Below are positions 1-7,760 of a stretch of 64,000 bases of DNA, piece after piece. Under the pieces are notes generated by a model. It saw only the letters and a list, made by a program, of their open reading frames with translations, had not been told where the DNA came from and made no database searches. Positions within the stretch are counted from its first letter, which is position 1. The number at the start of each line of letters is the position of its first letter. A program made the translations under genes and the position numbers. Source of the stretch: an uncultured bacterium (lineage in GTDB: Bacteria; CSSED10-310; CALFER01); NCBI GenBank assembly GCA_937951895.1, contig CALFER010000020.1, forward strand, positions 130,805-194,804, in the 5' to 3' direction.

Positions 1-1018
1 GGATATCCAGAGGCAGGATGTAGGATTGTTCGTAATCGAGATTCCAGAATTCCTTGGGGTTTCGATCGGAATAGGGAGATTCGTCTTCCTTCATGTGTTC
101 GGCGCGCAGAATGCCTTTCGAATACTGATCAAATGCATTGCGATACTCGAGATCTTCACCGAACCCGACTTTCGTGTACATGGTGCCGCCCAGTGTCACG
201 TCCATCCAATCGTTCATCGCCCAGAAAAATGCTTCCGACACAATCAACCCGCGATTGGTGTTGAACGACACTTCCGGGATGAGAAGCCCCGTGGCGCGAT
301 CCGACTTGGTGGGATAGAACCAGTAGGGCAGATAGAACAAGGGTATTTTGCTGACCCAGAATGACGACCGGTTCATATGTGCGTAGTTTTCGATGCGGAT
401 CAGAGAATACCGTGTTTTGATGCGCCAGTCGGGAGATTCCCCGGAGCAGGCCGTGACGAACCCGTTCTGAAGAATATACTGTCCTTCGGACGTATGCTCA
501 TAATCACTCAACTTGATCAGCCGGTCGCCTTCCATGAAGATCGATGGCTCGACGGCCGCCCTGACGTTCGTGATCCAACCCTCACCCGTTTCATAATTGT
601 ACTGCGCTTCGTCCCCGGTCATCAGATCTTTGCCGAACCGGATTTCGACATTACCCCGTGCCAGAATATCGCCCGTCCACTGTTCAATCCTGACTTCCTC
701 GGCCGATATCTTGAAATCATCCTTCCAGATGCTGACATTGCCCGAAAGGATGAACAGACGGTCCTTTTCAATGATCTCCTGCCGGTCGGCCTGGAAAAAG
801 ATCGGCGTCTTCTGCGTCATCAGGGACTGGTACTTCTGACGCTTCTGCTGCATCGCCTGTTTCATCAGATCCTGATCGGAAACTTCCTTGAAACGGTCTT
901 CCTTGAACTGGTCGAACAGTGAGCCGGAATCGGTTGGAGATTGAATGAGGCTTTGAGCGTGGGACAGGACAGACCCGAGCAGGAACCCGGTGATCAGCAG
1001 CAGTGCCCGGAAGAACAT
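1..1018 (-). CDS. lptD: LPS-assembly protein LptD, N-terminal part (runs off the window start)
   Basis: Outer-membrane translocon that inserts lipopolysaccharide into the outer leaflet with LptE. About 339 residues are visible; the C-terminal barrel lies outside the window. The ATG at 1018 follows the accD stop by 4 bases. Residues 1-22 are a signal peptide (hydrophobic core, cleavage near SHA-QS). Residues about 70-180 form the OstA/LptA-like periplasmic domain (FILSGNVSIWKDD, EQWTGDILARGNVE). From about 215 the start of the LptD barrel is recognisable: KIPLFYLPYWFYPTKSDRAT followed by GLLIPEVSF and DVTLGGTMYTKVGFGEDLEYR. A reader relying only on complete open frames would miss this gene because it has no stop in the window. 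Last visible gene of the trxA-accD-lptD unit. Confidence 0.9.
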   Translation of the reverse strand, partial: MFFRALLLITGFLLGSVLSHAQSLIQSPTDSGSLFDQFKEDRFKEVSDQDLMKQAMQQKRQKYQSLMTQKTPIFFQADRQEIIEKDRLFILSGNVSIWKDDFKISAEEVRIEQWTGDILARGNVEIRFGKDLMTGDEAQYNYETGEGWITNVRAAVEPSIFMEGDRLIKLSDYEHTSEGQYILQNGFVTACSGESPDWRIKTRYSLIRIENYAHMNRSSFWVSKIPLFYLPYWFYPTKSDRATGLLIPEVSFNTNRGLIVSEAFFWAMNDWMDVTLGGTMYTKVGFGEDLEYRNAFDQYSKGILRAEHMKEDESPYSDRNPKEFWNLDYEQSYILPLDI

Positions 1019-1022
1019 CCGG

Positions 1023-1850
1023 TCACGAACCTTCCCGTCGGTCACCCCGGAGCCGGGCGATATCCGTGAACATTGAAATGAGCCGGCTCAGAGTCGGCCT
1101 GAGTTCTTTCCGGTGAACGACACAATCCACCAGGCCATGTTCCTGGCAGAAGCCCGCGCGCTGAAATCCCTTGGGCAGTTCTCCGCCGATCGTCTGAGCG
1201 ATGACACGGGGACCGGCGAAGCCGATCAGCGCGTCCTGCTCGGCAACGATGATATCCCCCAGCGATGCGAAACTGGCCATGACGCCCGCCGTCGACGGAT
1301 CGGACAGGATCGATATGAATGGAACACCCTCTTCGCGCAACCGGCCGCAGGCATAGGAGGTTTTGACGAGCTGCATCAGCGAATACATGCCTTCCTGCAT
1401 CCGGGCACCGCCGCTGCACGCGAGTGTGAGGAACGGGATGCGTTCCTTCAGAGCCCGTTCGGCCCCCCGCGTAATCTTTTCGCCGACCACCGCCCCCATG
1501 CTTCCACCCATGAAGTAGAAATCCAACGCCGAGATGATGGCGGGATTCCCGCCGATCCGTATACACGCATTGACACAGGCATCGTCCAGGTCGGTCTTTT
1601 TACGATATTCGATCAGCCGATCGGAATAGTTTTTGGAATCGACGAATTCGAGCGGATTGCCCGCAAGCAGCGGCGCATCCACCTCGTGATACTGCCCGTC
1701 ATCCGAGATGATGCTGATCCACGTTTTGGCGGGCATTCGATGATGATAGTCGCACGACGGACACACCCAGAGATTGTCACTGAGTTCCTGGCGGGAAAAG
1801 GTCCCTTTGCAGCCGGAACACTCGATCGAGTTACCCGAAGTCTCACTCAT
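1023..1850 (-). CDS. accD: Acetyl-CoA carboxylase carboxyltransferase subunit beta
   Basis: Beta subunit of the carboxyltransferase half of acetyl-CoA carboxylase, which moves the carboxyl group from carboxybiotin to acetyl-CoA for fatty-acid synthesis. 275 residues, close to the usual length. The N-terminal zinc ribbon is intact, with C11-x2-C14 and C30-x2-C33. The crotonase-like core contains DFYFMGGSMGAVVGEKITRG, SGGARMQEGMYSLMQ and ADAL/EQDALIGFAGPRVIAQTIG-type segments characteristic of AccD. The start was set at the ATG at 1850, with AGAGAGG a few bases upstream; a longer frame reaching 1886 lacks a comparable signal and adds 12 residues of non-family sequence. accA is not in the window. 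Confidence 0.95.
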   Translation of the reverse strand: MSETSGNSIECSGCKGTFSRQELSDNLWVCPSCDYHHRMPAKTWISIISDDGQYHEVDAPLLAGNPLEFVDSKNYSDRLIEYRKKTDLDDACVNACIRIGGNPAIISALDFYFMGGSMGAVVGEKITRGAERALKERIPFLTLACSGGARMQEGMYSLMQLVKTSYACGRLREEGVPFISILSDPSTAGVMASFASLGDIIVAEQDALIGFAGPRVIAQTIGGELPKGFQRAGFCQEHGLVDCVVHRKELRPTLSRLISMFTDIARLRGDRREGS

Positions 1851-1912
1851 GGCAAACCTCTCTTCGCGACACCGCGGACTGACCATATCCGATCACCCCC
1901 GAATTGTCACGA

Positions 1913-2695
1913 TCAAAAATGGTATTCCTGGTCCGGTTGCATCAGTTCGATCCGGCATTCCGGGATGCGCGCGAGTTCTTCTTCGATTTCGGTCATATAC
2001 TGCGGTTTCATGTGGAAAATCAGGATGCGCGCGGATCGATACCGGCCGTTTCCGAGTTCATTTCTGAGCATGTCCGCAGTGAGATGTCCTGTTGCGCGAG
2101 CGAAATCACCGAGCCGGTTGGGGAAGGAACACTCGACCAGAATCGCGACAGGATCGATGGCAGGATGCATCCCGAGATATCGGTCGACTCCACTCCAGAA
2201 TTCCGGACATGGACCGATGTCGCCCGTGTAGACCAGACAGGATCGCTCATCCCGGACGATATACCCGCACGAACTCGCGGTGTGGCAGGTTGCGATCGGC
2301 GTGATGAACAAAGAGTCGCCAAACGGAATTTCCTCATCGAGCGCGACGTTCCGCAGCATCACGATCGGATTCTCACGGGTCGGCAATGCCGTGAAATCCG
2401 GCCAGATCACATCGTTGATCAGATGGGTGTGGAGATTCTCGAGAACCGGTCCGGTGCCCATGATGACGACCGGCGACTCGCTTTTTAAATAGACCGCATC
2501 CAGGAAGAAGGGGATCCCGATCAGATGATCCACATGGGAATGCGTCAGCGCGATGATACGAATGTTCTGTTGGGCATCGACCGTGAGAGCGGACCCGATC
2601 GTTCCGGCATCCAGCAGATACCGATCCTCGATCAGGAACGCAGGAAACCGTCCTTTCAGATCACCGCCGAAACATCCCAGAACATTGAGTTTCAT
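1913..2695 (-). CDS. Metallo-beta-lactamase-fold hydrolase resembling class II cyclic-nucleotide phosphodiesterase
   Basis: 260 residues with the MBL metal motif T-H52-S-H54-V-D56-H57 and later metal ligands in ATCHTASS and VYTGDIGP. The start MKLNVLGCFGG, the order of strands and the HMKPQY segment near the C-terminus resemble the class II 3',5'-cyclic-nucleotide phosphodiesterase / RNase Z-like branch of the fold. The substrate cannot be read from sequence. It starts 3 bases after the trxA stop and lies 62 bases before accD, so it is probably cotranscribed with both. No signal peptide, so cytoplasmic. An alternative is a generic MBL phosphodiesterase acting on nucleic acid or second messenger. 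Confidence 0.75.
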   Translation of the reverse strand: MKLNVLGCFGGDLKGRFPAFLIEDRYLLDAGTIGSALTVDAQQNIRIIALTHSHVDHLIGIPFFLDAVYLKSESPVVIMGTGPVLENLHTHLINDVIWPDFTALPTRENPIVMLRNVALDEEIPFGDSLFITPIATCHTASSCGYIVRDERSCLVYTGDIGPCPEFWSGVDRYLGMHPAIDPVAILVECSFPNRLGDFARATGHLTADMLRNELGNGRYRSARILIFHMKPQYMTEIEEELARIPECRIELMQPDQEYHF

Positions 2696-2698
2696 TGG

Positions 2699-3028
2699 TT
2701 ACTTCACGTGTTTGAGAATAAACTCCCGGATGGACGGTTTGGGATGCGCGCCAACCAGCATATCGATTTTCCGGCCGTCCTGGAACAGGATCATCGACGG
2801 GATGCCGGAAACCTGGTATTGGGCTGCCAGCGCGTTGTGGTCGTCGACATTGAGTTTCATGATGCGGGCTTTTCCCGCGAGTTCCACGGCGAGTTCATCG
2901 AGGATCGGGCCGACCAGCCGGCACGGTCCGCACCATGGCGCCCAGAAATCCACCAGAATCAATCCCTTACCGGATTCAACCTCCGATTTAAACTGCTCCT
3001 CATTCAACTGCACGACGTTTCCAGACAT
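2699..3028 (-). CDS. trxA: Thioredoxin
   Basis: Cytoplasmic dithiol-disulfide oxidoreductase reducing protein disulfides with thioredoxin reductase. 109 residues, the standard size, with the active site W-C33-G-P-C36 in DFWAPWCGPCRLVGP, the buried Asp at DFW, the cis-proline loop SGIPSMILFQDG and the GAHPKP segment. A strong Shine-Dalgarno AGGAGG precedes the ATG at 3028. A sigma70-type promoter is visible at 3064-3091. First gene of the minus-strand trxA-MBL-accD-lptD group. Confidence 0.97.
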   Translation of the reverse strand: MSGNVVQLNEEQFKSEVESGKGLILVDFWAPWCGPCRLVGPILDELAVELAGKARIMKLNVDDHNALAAQYQVSGIPSMILFQDGRKIDMLVGAHPKPSIREFILKHVK

Positions 3029-3063
3029 GATGATTTCCTCCTACCATTGCCTTTGAACTCAAC

Positions 3064-3091
3064 CTTAAATCATCACCCGATGTCCTGTCAA
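3064..3091 (-). promoter_or_regulatory. Sigma70-type promoter for the trxA operon
   Basis: On the minus strand a perfect TTGACA (3091-3086) is separated by 16 bases from TTTAAG (3069-3064), about 36 bases before the trxA ATG and upstream of its AGGAGG. Consensus matching only; no transcription start is known. Confidence 0.6.
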
Positions 3092-3196
3092 TCCCGGCTC
3101 GCCTCGAGGCTTTTGAGATGGTCCCCTTTTAAGAAGGGGGGGTTCCGGTCGCGGGGCAGTCTGCTGGATTCGCAACCGCAGTTACATCGACCAGTT

Positions 3197-3658
3197 TTAA
3201 CGGTGGTTGCCGGAGGAGGCAATACCGCCAAACTTCACAACATCCATCCCCAACATCGACGCTGAATCAGCTATGATTTTATCAGCCGTAGCAATCCCCT
3301 TCACGTCGTGACTCAGGCAAACAGCCAGATGAAGGGCATCCAGCGTTCTCATCGAGATATCAGGAAGCATGGCTATTATGTTAGTCGCCGTGTGGAAGAT
3401 ATCCTCAGATACTGCCAGCAGAATGAGATGTTTTCGCTGGATGTCATCATTGAAGGTCGCCCAGATTCGCATTTCCATTTCCGGATTGAAATCCCGGTTT
3501 TTTCTACGCCGAGTCAACAGAGATCGCATTTCCACCGATGTAAGAAAACTGATTGCAACAGGACCATGATCTCGCAGAAAAGCTTCAACTTCTTCAGAAT
3601 CTCTTTCGTTGATATACCATTTTGCCAGAGCGCTCGTGTCGAAATATATCTGATCCAT
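3197..3658 (-). CDS. PIN-domain ribonuclease toxin (VapC-like)
   Basis: 153 residues starting MDQIYFDTSALAKWY, the classic PIN-domain start with the first catalytic Asp at D7. Further acidic residues at SVEMRSLL, TLDALHLAV and ATADKIIADSA complete the metal-binding set of four expected for a PIN nuclease. Its ATG overlaps the stop of the upstream antitoxin by one base (TAATG), giving translational coupling. In the family these toxins cleave tRNA or rRNA; the target here is unknown. The pair is more AT-rich than the trxA operon beside it, consistent with acquisition. Confidence 0.88.
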   Translation of the reverse strand: MDQIYFDTSALAKWYINERDSEEVEAFLRDHGPVAISFLTSVEMRSLLTRRRKNRDFNPEMEMRIWATFNDDIQRKHLILLAVSEDIFHTATNIIAMLPDISMRTLDALHLAVCLSHDVKGIATADKIIADSASMLGMDVVKFGGIASSGNHR

Positions 3659-3885
3659 TATCGGTCATCCCGGTCATCTCGGATCAAACAGGCACTTTCT
3701 TTTTCCATCACATCCATGCTTTCACGTAGATTTTTATGCGACGGCATGGTTCTGAATTTTTTCACTGTGGATAGTTTTGCAATGGGCTTTCCCCGCTTGG
3801 TAATCTTGACTTCACCCTCTATTTCCAGAAGGCTGTCGAGTTTTCCGATTAACTGGCGAGCTTCTCGAACGGATATCTCTTTCAA
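3658..3885 (-). CDS. Phd/YefM-type antitoxin of the PIN toxin
   Basis: 75 residues. The N-terminus KEISVREARQLIGKLDSLLEI followed by GEVKITKRGKPIAKL is the Phd/YefM DNA-binding fold. The C-terminal part (MPSHKNLRESMDVMEKESA) would be the toxin-binding tail. It precedes and overlaps the toxin gene by one base, the usual antitoxin-first order. Its upstream region carries two palindromes (3903-3941) suited to autoregulation by the toxin-antitoxin complex. Confidence 0.85.
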   Translation of the reverse strand: MKEISVREARQLIGKLDSLLEIEGEVKITKRGKPIAKLSTVKKFRTMPSHKNLRESMDVMEKESACLIRDDRDDR

Positions 3886-3902
3886 TCCATTTTCCTTTCA
3901 AT

Positions 3903-3941
3903 GTGGCACTGTGCCACTTATAATTAAATTGTAGCACTACA
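3903..3941 (-). promoter_or_regulatory. Palindromic operator region of the PIN toxin-antitoxin pair
   Basis: Two inverted repeats lie 17 bases upstream of the antitoxin start. GTGGCAC-T-GTGCCAC at 3903-3917 is a perfect 7-1-7 palindrome, and TGTAG-CA-CTACA at 3930-3941 is a 5-2-5 palindrome. The AT-rich bases between them (minus strand ATTTAATTATAAG) could contain a -10 element. Autorepression at such sites is typical of Phd/YefM systems; binding here is inferred. Confidence 0.6.
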
Positions 3942-4007
3942 AGGAGTGGCCGTCAACTTCCGTTTCCTTGAACCCGCATTTCAGCACCCCAAAGGCAGGG
4001 CCCCTGA

Positions 4008-4183
4008 ATTCATTCGTTCTGCTTGCCGTCGTATTCCACCCTGGCCTGGATGATTACCGAACTTACCGCAAAGGGAGTCAATTGCATTTTCTATAACAAC
4101 GGATCGGAAATCGCGACCGACTCAGGAACGCTGCAAGTGACCTATTCGGATGTCGCAGGTGCATCCCCTTATCCCGGCGCCTG
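4008..4183 (+). pseudogene. Relic of a right-handed beta-helix (pectate-lyase-like) surface protein
   Basis: Reading frame 3 encodes a beta-helix rung: NCIFYNNGSEIATDSGTL, QVTYSDVAGASPYPGA, a TGA stop at 4181-4183, then NIHQDPRN. In intact members the segment reads like YSDVxGxxPGxGNIxxDPxF, so the TGA sits where a Gly codon (GGA) is expected. No start codon or upstream domain remains. The frame continues only briefly past the stop before the Thr-Pro linker appears in a different frame at about 4228. This looks like the decayed front end of the gene whose tail is at 4150-4917. Confidence 0.55.
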
Positions 4184-4917
4184 AAACATCCACCAAGATC
4201 CAAGGAATGGGCTGCCATTTCATCTCCGATCTGTCGACTCCGACTCCAACACCGACCCTTCCGCCCACGCCCACGATGTGTTCCGGATCAACACATGAGA
4301 TGACAATCATCGAGGAGCATTTCGAGACCTGGCCGACCGCCGGATGGAGCATCATCAATCATGGTGGCGATTGTGTGTGGCAATCAACCGCCACGACAGA
4401 CCGGTTGAATGATGCGACGTTCAGCGGCGAGGCTGCTGTCGCAGACAGCGACTGGTGCGGAGTCATGTCATCGATGAATACCGAACGCATGACACCTCTC
4501 TTGAATCTGTCCGCCTATTCCCAAGCCAGCCTTGATTTCGTCATTGCCTCCCAGTCCGCAGGCTGCTCGCTGTTTGGATGCGCGATCGATATGCCCTCGA
4601 ACGATTTCGGTCCGGGTGATGAATGCTATTGCAACGTGACCGTCTGCGATACGGACAGCTTTTCGTGCACCGATATCCCGGTCTTCGTGGTTCTGGATGT
4701 TGCAGGCGCTTATTTCTTTGCTCCCGATTTTTCGGAATTCGGTGACTACACGATGACACTGCCGCCAGGCGAAACCGTGATTCCCGTTTTGCCGTCATTC
4801 GATTGGCCTGCCGGGGTCGGCGCATTTTCCGGTGTCAACGGGTACGTCGCAATGACCAATCCCGAAATGACCGCACTGCACGGAGCACTGGACATCTTCA
4901 CTTTCGGATGGCACTGA
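4150..4917 (+). CDS. Fragment of a secreted Thr-Pro-linked protein with the shared C-terminal domain
   Basis: 255-residue frame without signal peptide or Shine-Dalgarno at its first ATG, so it is probably a truncated gene. After a linker STPTPTPTLPPTPTM at about 29-43, residues 48-133 (EEHFETWPTAGWSIINHGGD, then VWQSTATT and ERMTPLLNLSAYSQASLDF) resemble a cleaved-adhesin/MAM-like 'choice-of-anchor' domain, cut short. It joins abruptly to a C-terminal domain (residues about 145-255: FGPGDECYCNV, VFVVLDVAGAYFFAPDF, FDWPAGVG, FTFGWH) that also ends the genes at 25896 and 39245. With the beta-helix relic just upstream, an internally deleted or frameshifted surface-protein gene is the best reading. 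Confidence 0.5.
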   Translation: MSQVHPLIPAPETSTKIQGMGCHFISDLSTPTPTPTLPPTPTMCSGSTHEMTIIEEHFETWPTAGWSIINHGGDCVWQSTATTDRLNDATFSGEAAVADSDWCGVMSSMNTERMTPLLNLSAYSQASLDFVIASQSAGCSLFGCAIDMPSNDFGPGDECYCNVTVCDTDSFSCTDIPVFVVLDVAGAYFFAPDFSEFGDYTMTLPPGETVIPVLPSFDWPAGVGAFSGVNGYVAMTNPEMTALHGALDIFTFGWH

Positions 4918-4957
4918 ATTTCCGTATCAAACGTTCACTGTCTCCTCTCACTCCCAC

Positions 4958-5494
4958 CTACATCAGTTGCGCTTTTATGCCTTCCCGATACCGATTCCGT
5001 ATCGCGTGAAACACGGAATCATACCGGTGATGCTTGAAGTCCGGCAGACTCCAATCGTAATGATGAAACTCACCCTTCAGAAAATAGAGAGTCGGGTCGG
5101 CATAGATACCCTGCGACAAGTAGATTTTCTGAGCTCTTTCCTTGACGGACGCCAGGACGAGTTTGTGGAAGTCGAGATACCCCGGATCGAGATTGACCGG
5201 CCGCCTGCCATCCACCGCCAACCGCTTCTCGATCGCATTGCACTCCAGTTTGATCGCGGCGATCCGCCCCGGATCAATCAGAGTCTCGAAACTCCAGAAC
5301 CACCTTCCGAGATTCGCTCCCATTTCAGGTTCATAATAATCCGTCAGATCAAACGCATACCGTTCGCTCTCATAATCGATCGCTCCATATGCTTCCTGGA
5401 CCATTCCCCGCGCCTGTCCCAGCAATTCTACGGAAGACGTCAATACCCCCACGATCAGCTTGACCGGAACCGGCGCCTGTGGCTCCCCCATCAC
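4958..5494 (-). CDS. DUF4416 family protein
   Basis: 178 residues. The segments VKLIVGVLTSS, YAFDLTDYYEPEMGANLGR, FETLIDPGRIAAIKLECN, RPVNLDPGYLDFHKLVLASV and IYLSQGIYADPTLYFLKGEF match the conserved layout of the DUF4416 family, whose function is unknown. No signal peptide. It is the last gene of the 9.1-5.0 kb minus-strand operon; its ATG overlaps the stop of the preceding N-acetyltransferase-fold gene by 4 bases (ATGA), implying translational coupling. Confidence 0.85.
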   Translation of the reverse strand: MMGEPQAPVPVKLIVGVLTSSVELLGQARGMVQEAYGAIDYESERYAFDLTDYYEPEMGANLGRWFWSFETLIDPGRIAAIKLECNAIEKRLAVDGRRPVNLDPGYLDFHKLVLASVKERAQKIYLSQGIYADPTLYFLKGEFHHYDWSLPDFKHHRYDSVFHAIRNRYREGIKAQLM

Positions 5495-6303
5495 ACATCC
5501 TCCCTCTCTCGCAACTCCCGCTTGCTCTCACTCAGAATTCCCCTCGCCCTGCGAATCAGAGTGATCGAAATGCCGGTCTGCTCGGCCAGCACCCGATCGA
5601 ACTGCTCCCGTATCTTGAATTGCTCCCGACCGTCCCGCCGGACAATCCGGACAAACCGATCGTGGGCATAGATCCTTCCGCTGTCAGTCGCTCGCGTGAT
5701 CAGCATCGAGTGCATCATGGGCCACGAGAACGAATCGGCCCATACCCGCCGGAACTCGTCCTCCCCACACGCCTCACCATGCAGCCGATACCGCGGTTTC
5801 TCTCCGTCCGGCTCGATCGTCGACAAGTAATAACTGTCCTCCGCCGGATCGCGTTCGAGCCGCACCGGGTTCAACCGCGTCTCATGCAGCACATCCCCGC
5901 TCTCGGGCAACGGCAAAGGCCGTGTGATCAGATAACCCGGATCGATGAGATAGCGCATGTCGCCGAGAGGGACCACGAGCGCGCAATGGTTGTTCGTCCC
6001 CCGCGCCAGATCGGCCAGATGCACCTCCGGTCGATATCCGTAGGCGCGCGCAACGGCCCGGAGGCAATGCGTCAGAGAGAAGCAGGTCCCGCCCGCTCCC
6101 CATAGGCGGTAGTTTTCGAGCAACCCCTCTGCCGTTTCGACCGCCACACCCGTAGGACTCTCGGAGGCGCGCACAATCTTCGATAAATTTTCATAGGGGA
6201 TCAATGCAAACCGATCGGCGATCCGTTCGAGATGCCCGACAGCGGGCAACCCGGCACCCACACCAAAAATCGTCTCGAATATCTCCCGTATCGATCCGCT
6301 CAT
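5491..6303 (-). CDS. Arylamine N-acetyltransferase-fold protein
   Basis: 270 residues. The Cys-His-Asp triad of the NAT family is present: C74 in GAGGTCFSLT, H106 in NNHCALVV and D121 in YLIDPGYLI. The conserved N-terminal IPYENL motif is at about 36-40. The family uses acetyl-CoA or another acyl-CoA to acylate amines; some members release polyketides as amides. The start was set at the ATG at 6303, which forms an ATGA overlap with the radical SAM gene upstream; a longer frame to 6354 would overlap that gene by 55 bases. Its place between a B12 radical SAM gene and a DUF4416 gene hints at a role in a small biosynthetic pathway, substrate unknown. Confidence 0.75.
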   Translation of the reverse strand: MSGSIREIFETIFGVGAGLPAVGHLERIADRFALIPYENLSKIVRASESPTGVAVETAEGLLENYRLWGAGGTCFSLTHCLRAVARAYGYRPEVHLADLARGTNNHCALVVPLGDMRYLIDPGYLITRPLPLPESGDVLHETRLNPVRLERDPAEDSYYLSTIEPDGEKPRYRLHGEACGEDEFRRVWADSFSWPMMHSMLITRATDSGRIYAHDRFVRIVRRDGREQFKIREQFDRVLAEQTGISITLIRRARGILSESKRELREREDV

Positions 6304-7760
6304 CCCGCTCGTCCCATGGCGGATCCGAATGCTCGCTTCAGTCGCCTGAGCCATGCCCTGAGTCCGTTGTGCCAGGCACGGTCATACAGGAAAAATACGA
6401 TCGGCCCGTACCATGTCTTGCGGATGGACAGGAAGAATCGGATCCGGCGCGGCGAGATCAGATGGGTCAGCCAGGTCAGTCGATTGAGATACGTGGGGCG
6501 ATACCCGAGCGTATCCCGGTCGTCGGCGCGCATCGACGATTCCGGATACCCCTCCCGGAGCCGCCGGTCGTGAAGTCCGGTTCCGGGGAAGAACGTGAGG
6601 CTGAAGATATCGAGATTGAAGGGTTTGTTGAGCGACATCAGCACGCGGATCGTGTCCTCCTGTTCGCTGTCCGTCTCGTAGGGATTGTCGACGATCACAT
6701 CGTAAGTCCGCGCCTGCAGCCGGTCCATGTACTGATCCAGAACGCCCGCCGCCCGTACAAACTCCTCCACCGTACCATGCCGGTGGAACACCTCACGCGT
6801 CACCCGCTGCGAGCCGCTCTGGAGCCCCATCTGCACACCGATCAGTCCGGCACGAACCAGTTTGTCCATCCGCTCCACGGTCACGCTCGACGGATGAATG
6901 AGACACCCGAACGCGCAACCGGTCCGCGCAAACGCCTCACAGAACTCGTCGATCCATCGCCCCGGTTTGAAAAAAAACGAGTCATCCATGATCGCGAAGG
7001 TGTTCACAAACGGATAACGGTCTCGGATCGCGTCGATTTCACCCATGAAATTGCCGACGGACCGCGTCCTGAGCGCATGCGACTGTCCGAACAGTTTCCG
7101 CAGAGCGCTGTTGCAGCAATAGGCGCATTCGTGCGGACATCCGCGTGAGGAGATCACGAAATGCCGGCCGAGATTCCAGGGAAAACGGGAACGCATATCC
7201 TGAAGCGTGAGCCTGCGGACGATCGTTCCATCGAGCAGATGATGATGGTCGATGTCGTAATCCGGGTAGGGGATGGCATCGAGATCTTCGAGGAGCGTCC
7301 GATTCGTCGAACCGCCCCGCTGCCGGATATTGTCGATCCCTTCCACCGAAAGGCCGTTCGCCAGACACCGCACCCATTCCGGCACCGCCCGTTCGCCGTC
7401 CCCCAGACACACATAATCGGCATGCTCCAGGCACGCATCGGGATCCAGGATCGGATGGATGCCGCCCCAGATCACGGGAACGTTCGCAATATCATGAATG
7501 GCACGCGTCAGGGCGACGGCGCGCGATACATGCAGCGACATCAGGCCGATCCCCGCCGCATGGAATCCTTCCGCCGCAATCCACCGCGCAACCGCCTCAC
7601 ATTGCCCCGCCGTCTCCTTCAGCCCCGAATCGCGCAGACAGAAGACAATCTCGGAACGGATCCCCTCCCGACGGCACGCAGCCGACACATAACGGATTCC
7701 GAATTCGATCAGGGAATTTTGGAGCGACAGGAATGCAACGGCGGGCTGCTTAGAGGTCAT
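6300..7760 (-). CDS. B12-binding radical SAM protein
   Basis: 486 residues from the ATG at 7760, inside the last 11 bases of the upstream gene. Residues 1-140 are a cobalamin-binding Rossmann domain (ending VPVIWGGIHPILDPD, then DYVCLGDGE). The radical SAM core follows with the cluster motif C-x3-C-x2-C in ISSRGCPHECAYCCNSAL. The region VQMGLQSGSQRV and VDNPYETDSEQEDT fits Elp3/MiaB-like cores. It is paralogous to the proteins at 45066 and 46593, sharing PVIWGG-HP, DYVC-GEGE, GLQSGSER and DNP-ETES blocks and a basic C-terminus after a YLNRL motif. Such enzymes methylate unactivated carbons or rearrange rings; the substrate is not evident. Confidence 0.88.
   Translation of the reverse strand: MTSKQPAVAFLSLQNSLIEFGIRYVSAACRREGIRSEIVFCLRDSGLKETAGQCEAVARWIAAEGFHAAGIGLMSLHVSRAVALTRAIHDIANVPVIWGGIHPILDPDACLEHADYVCLGDGERAVPEWVRCLANGLSVEGIDNIRQRGGSTNRTLLEDLDAIPYPDYDIDHHHLLDGTIVRRLTLQDMRSRFPWNLGRHFVISSRGCPHECAYCCNSALRKLFGQSHALRTRSVGNFMGEIDAIRDRYPFVNTFAIMDDSFFFKPGRWIDEFCEAFARTGCAFGCLIHPSSVTVERMDKLVRAGLIGVQMGLQSGSQRVTREVFHRHGTVEEFVRAAGVLDQYMDRLQARTYDVIVDNPYETDSEQEDTIRVLMSLNKPFNLDIFSLTFFPGTGLHDRRLREGYPESSMRADDRDTLGYRPTYLNRLTWLTHLISPRRIRFFLSIRKTWYGPIVFFLYDRAWHNGLRAWLRRLKRAFGSAMGRAG

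Noticed and set aside
1..922. Plus-strand frames at the window start
   Set aside because: They are antisense to lptD, which is the convincing coding sequence on the minus strand.
3122..3140. CCCCTT / AAGGGG hairpin downstream of the PIN toxin
   Set aside because: The stem is short and no U-run follows on either strand, so an intrinsic terminator is not supported.
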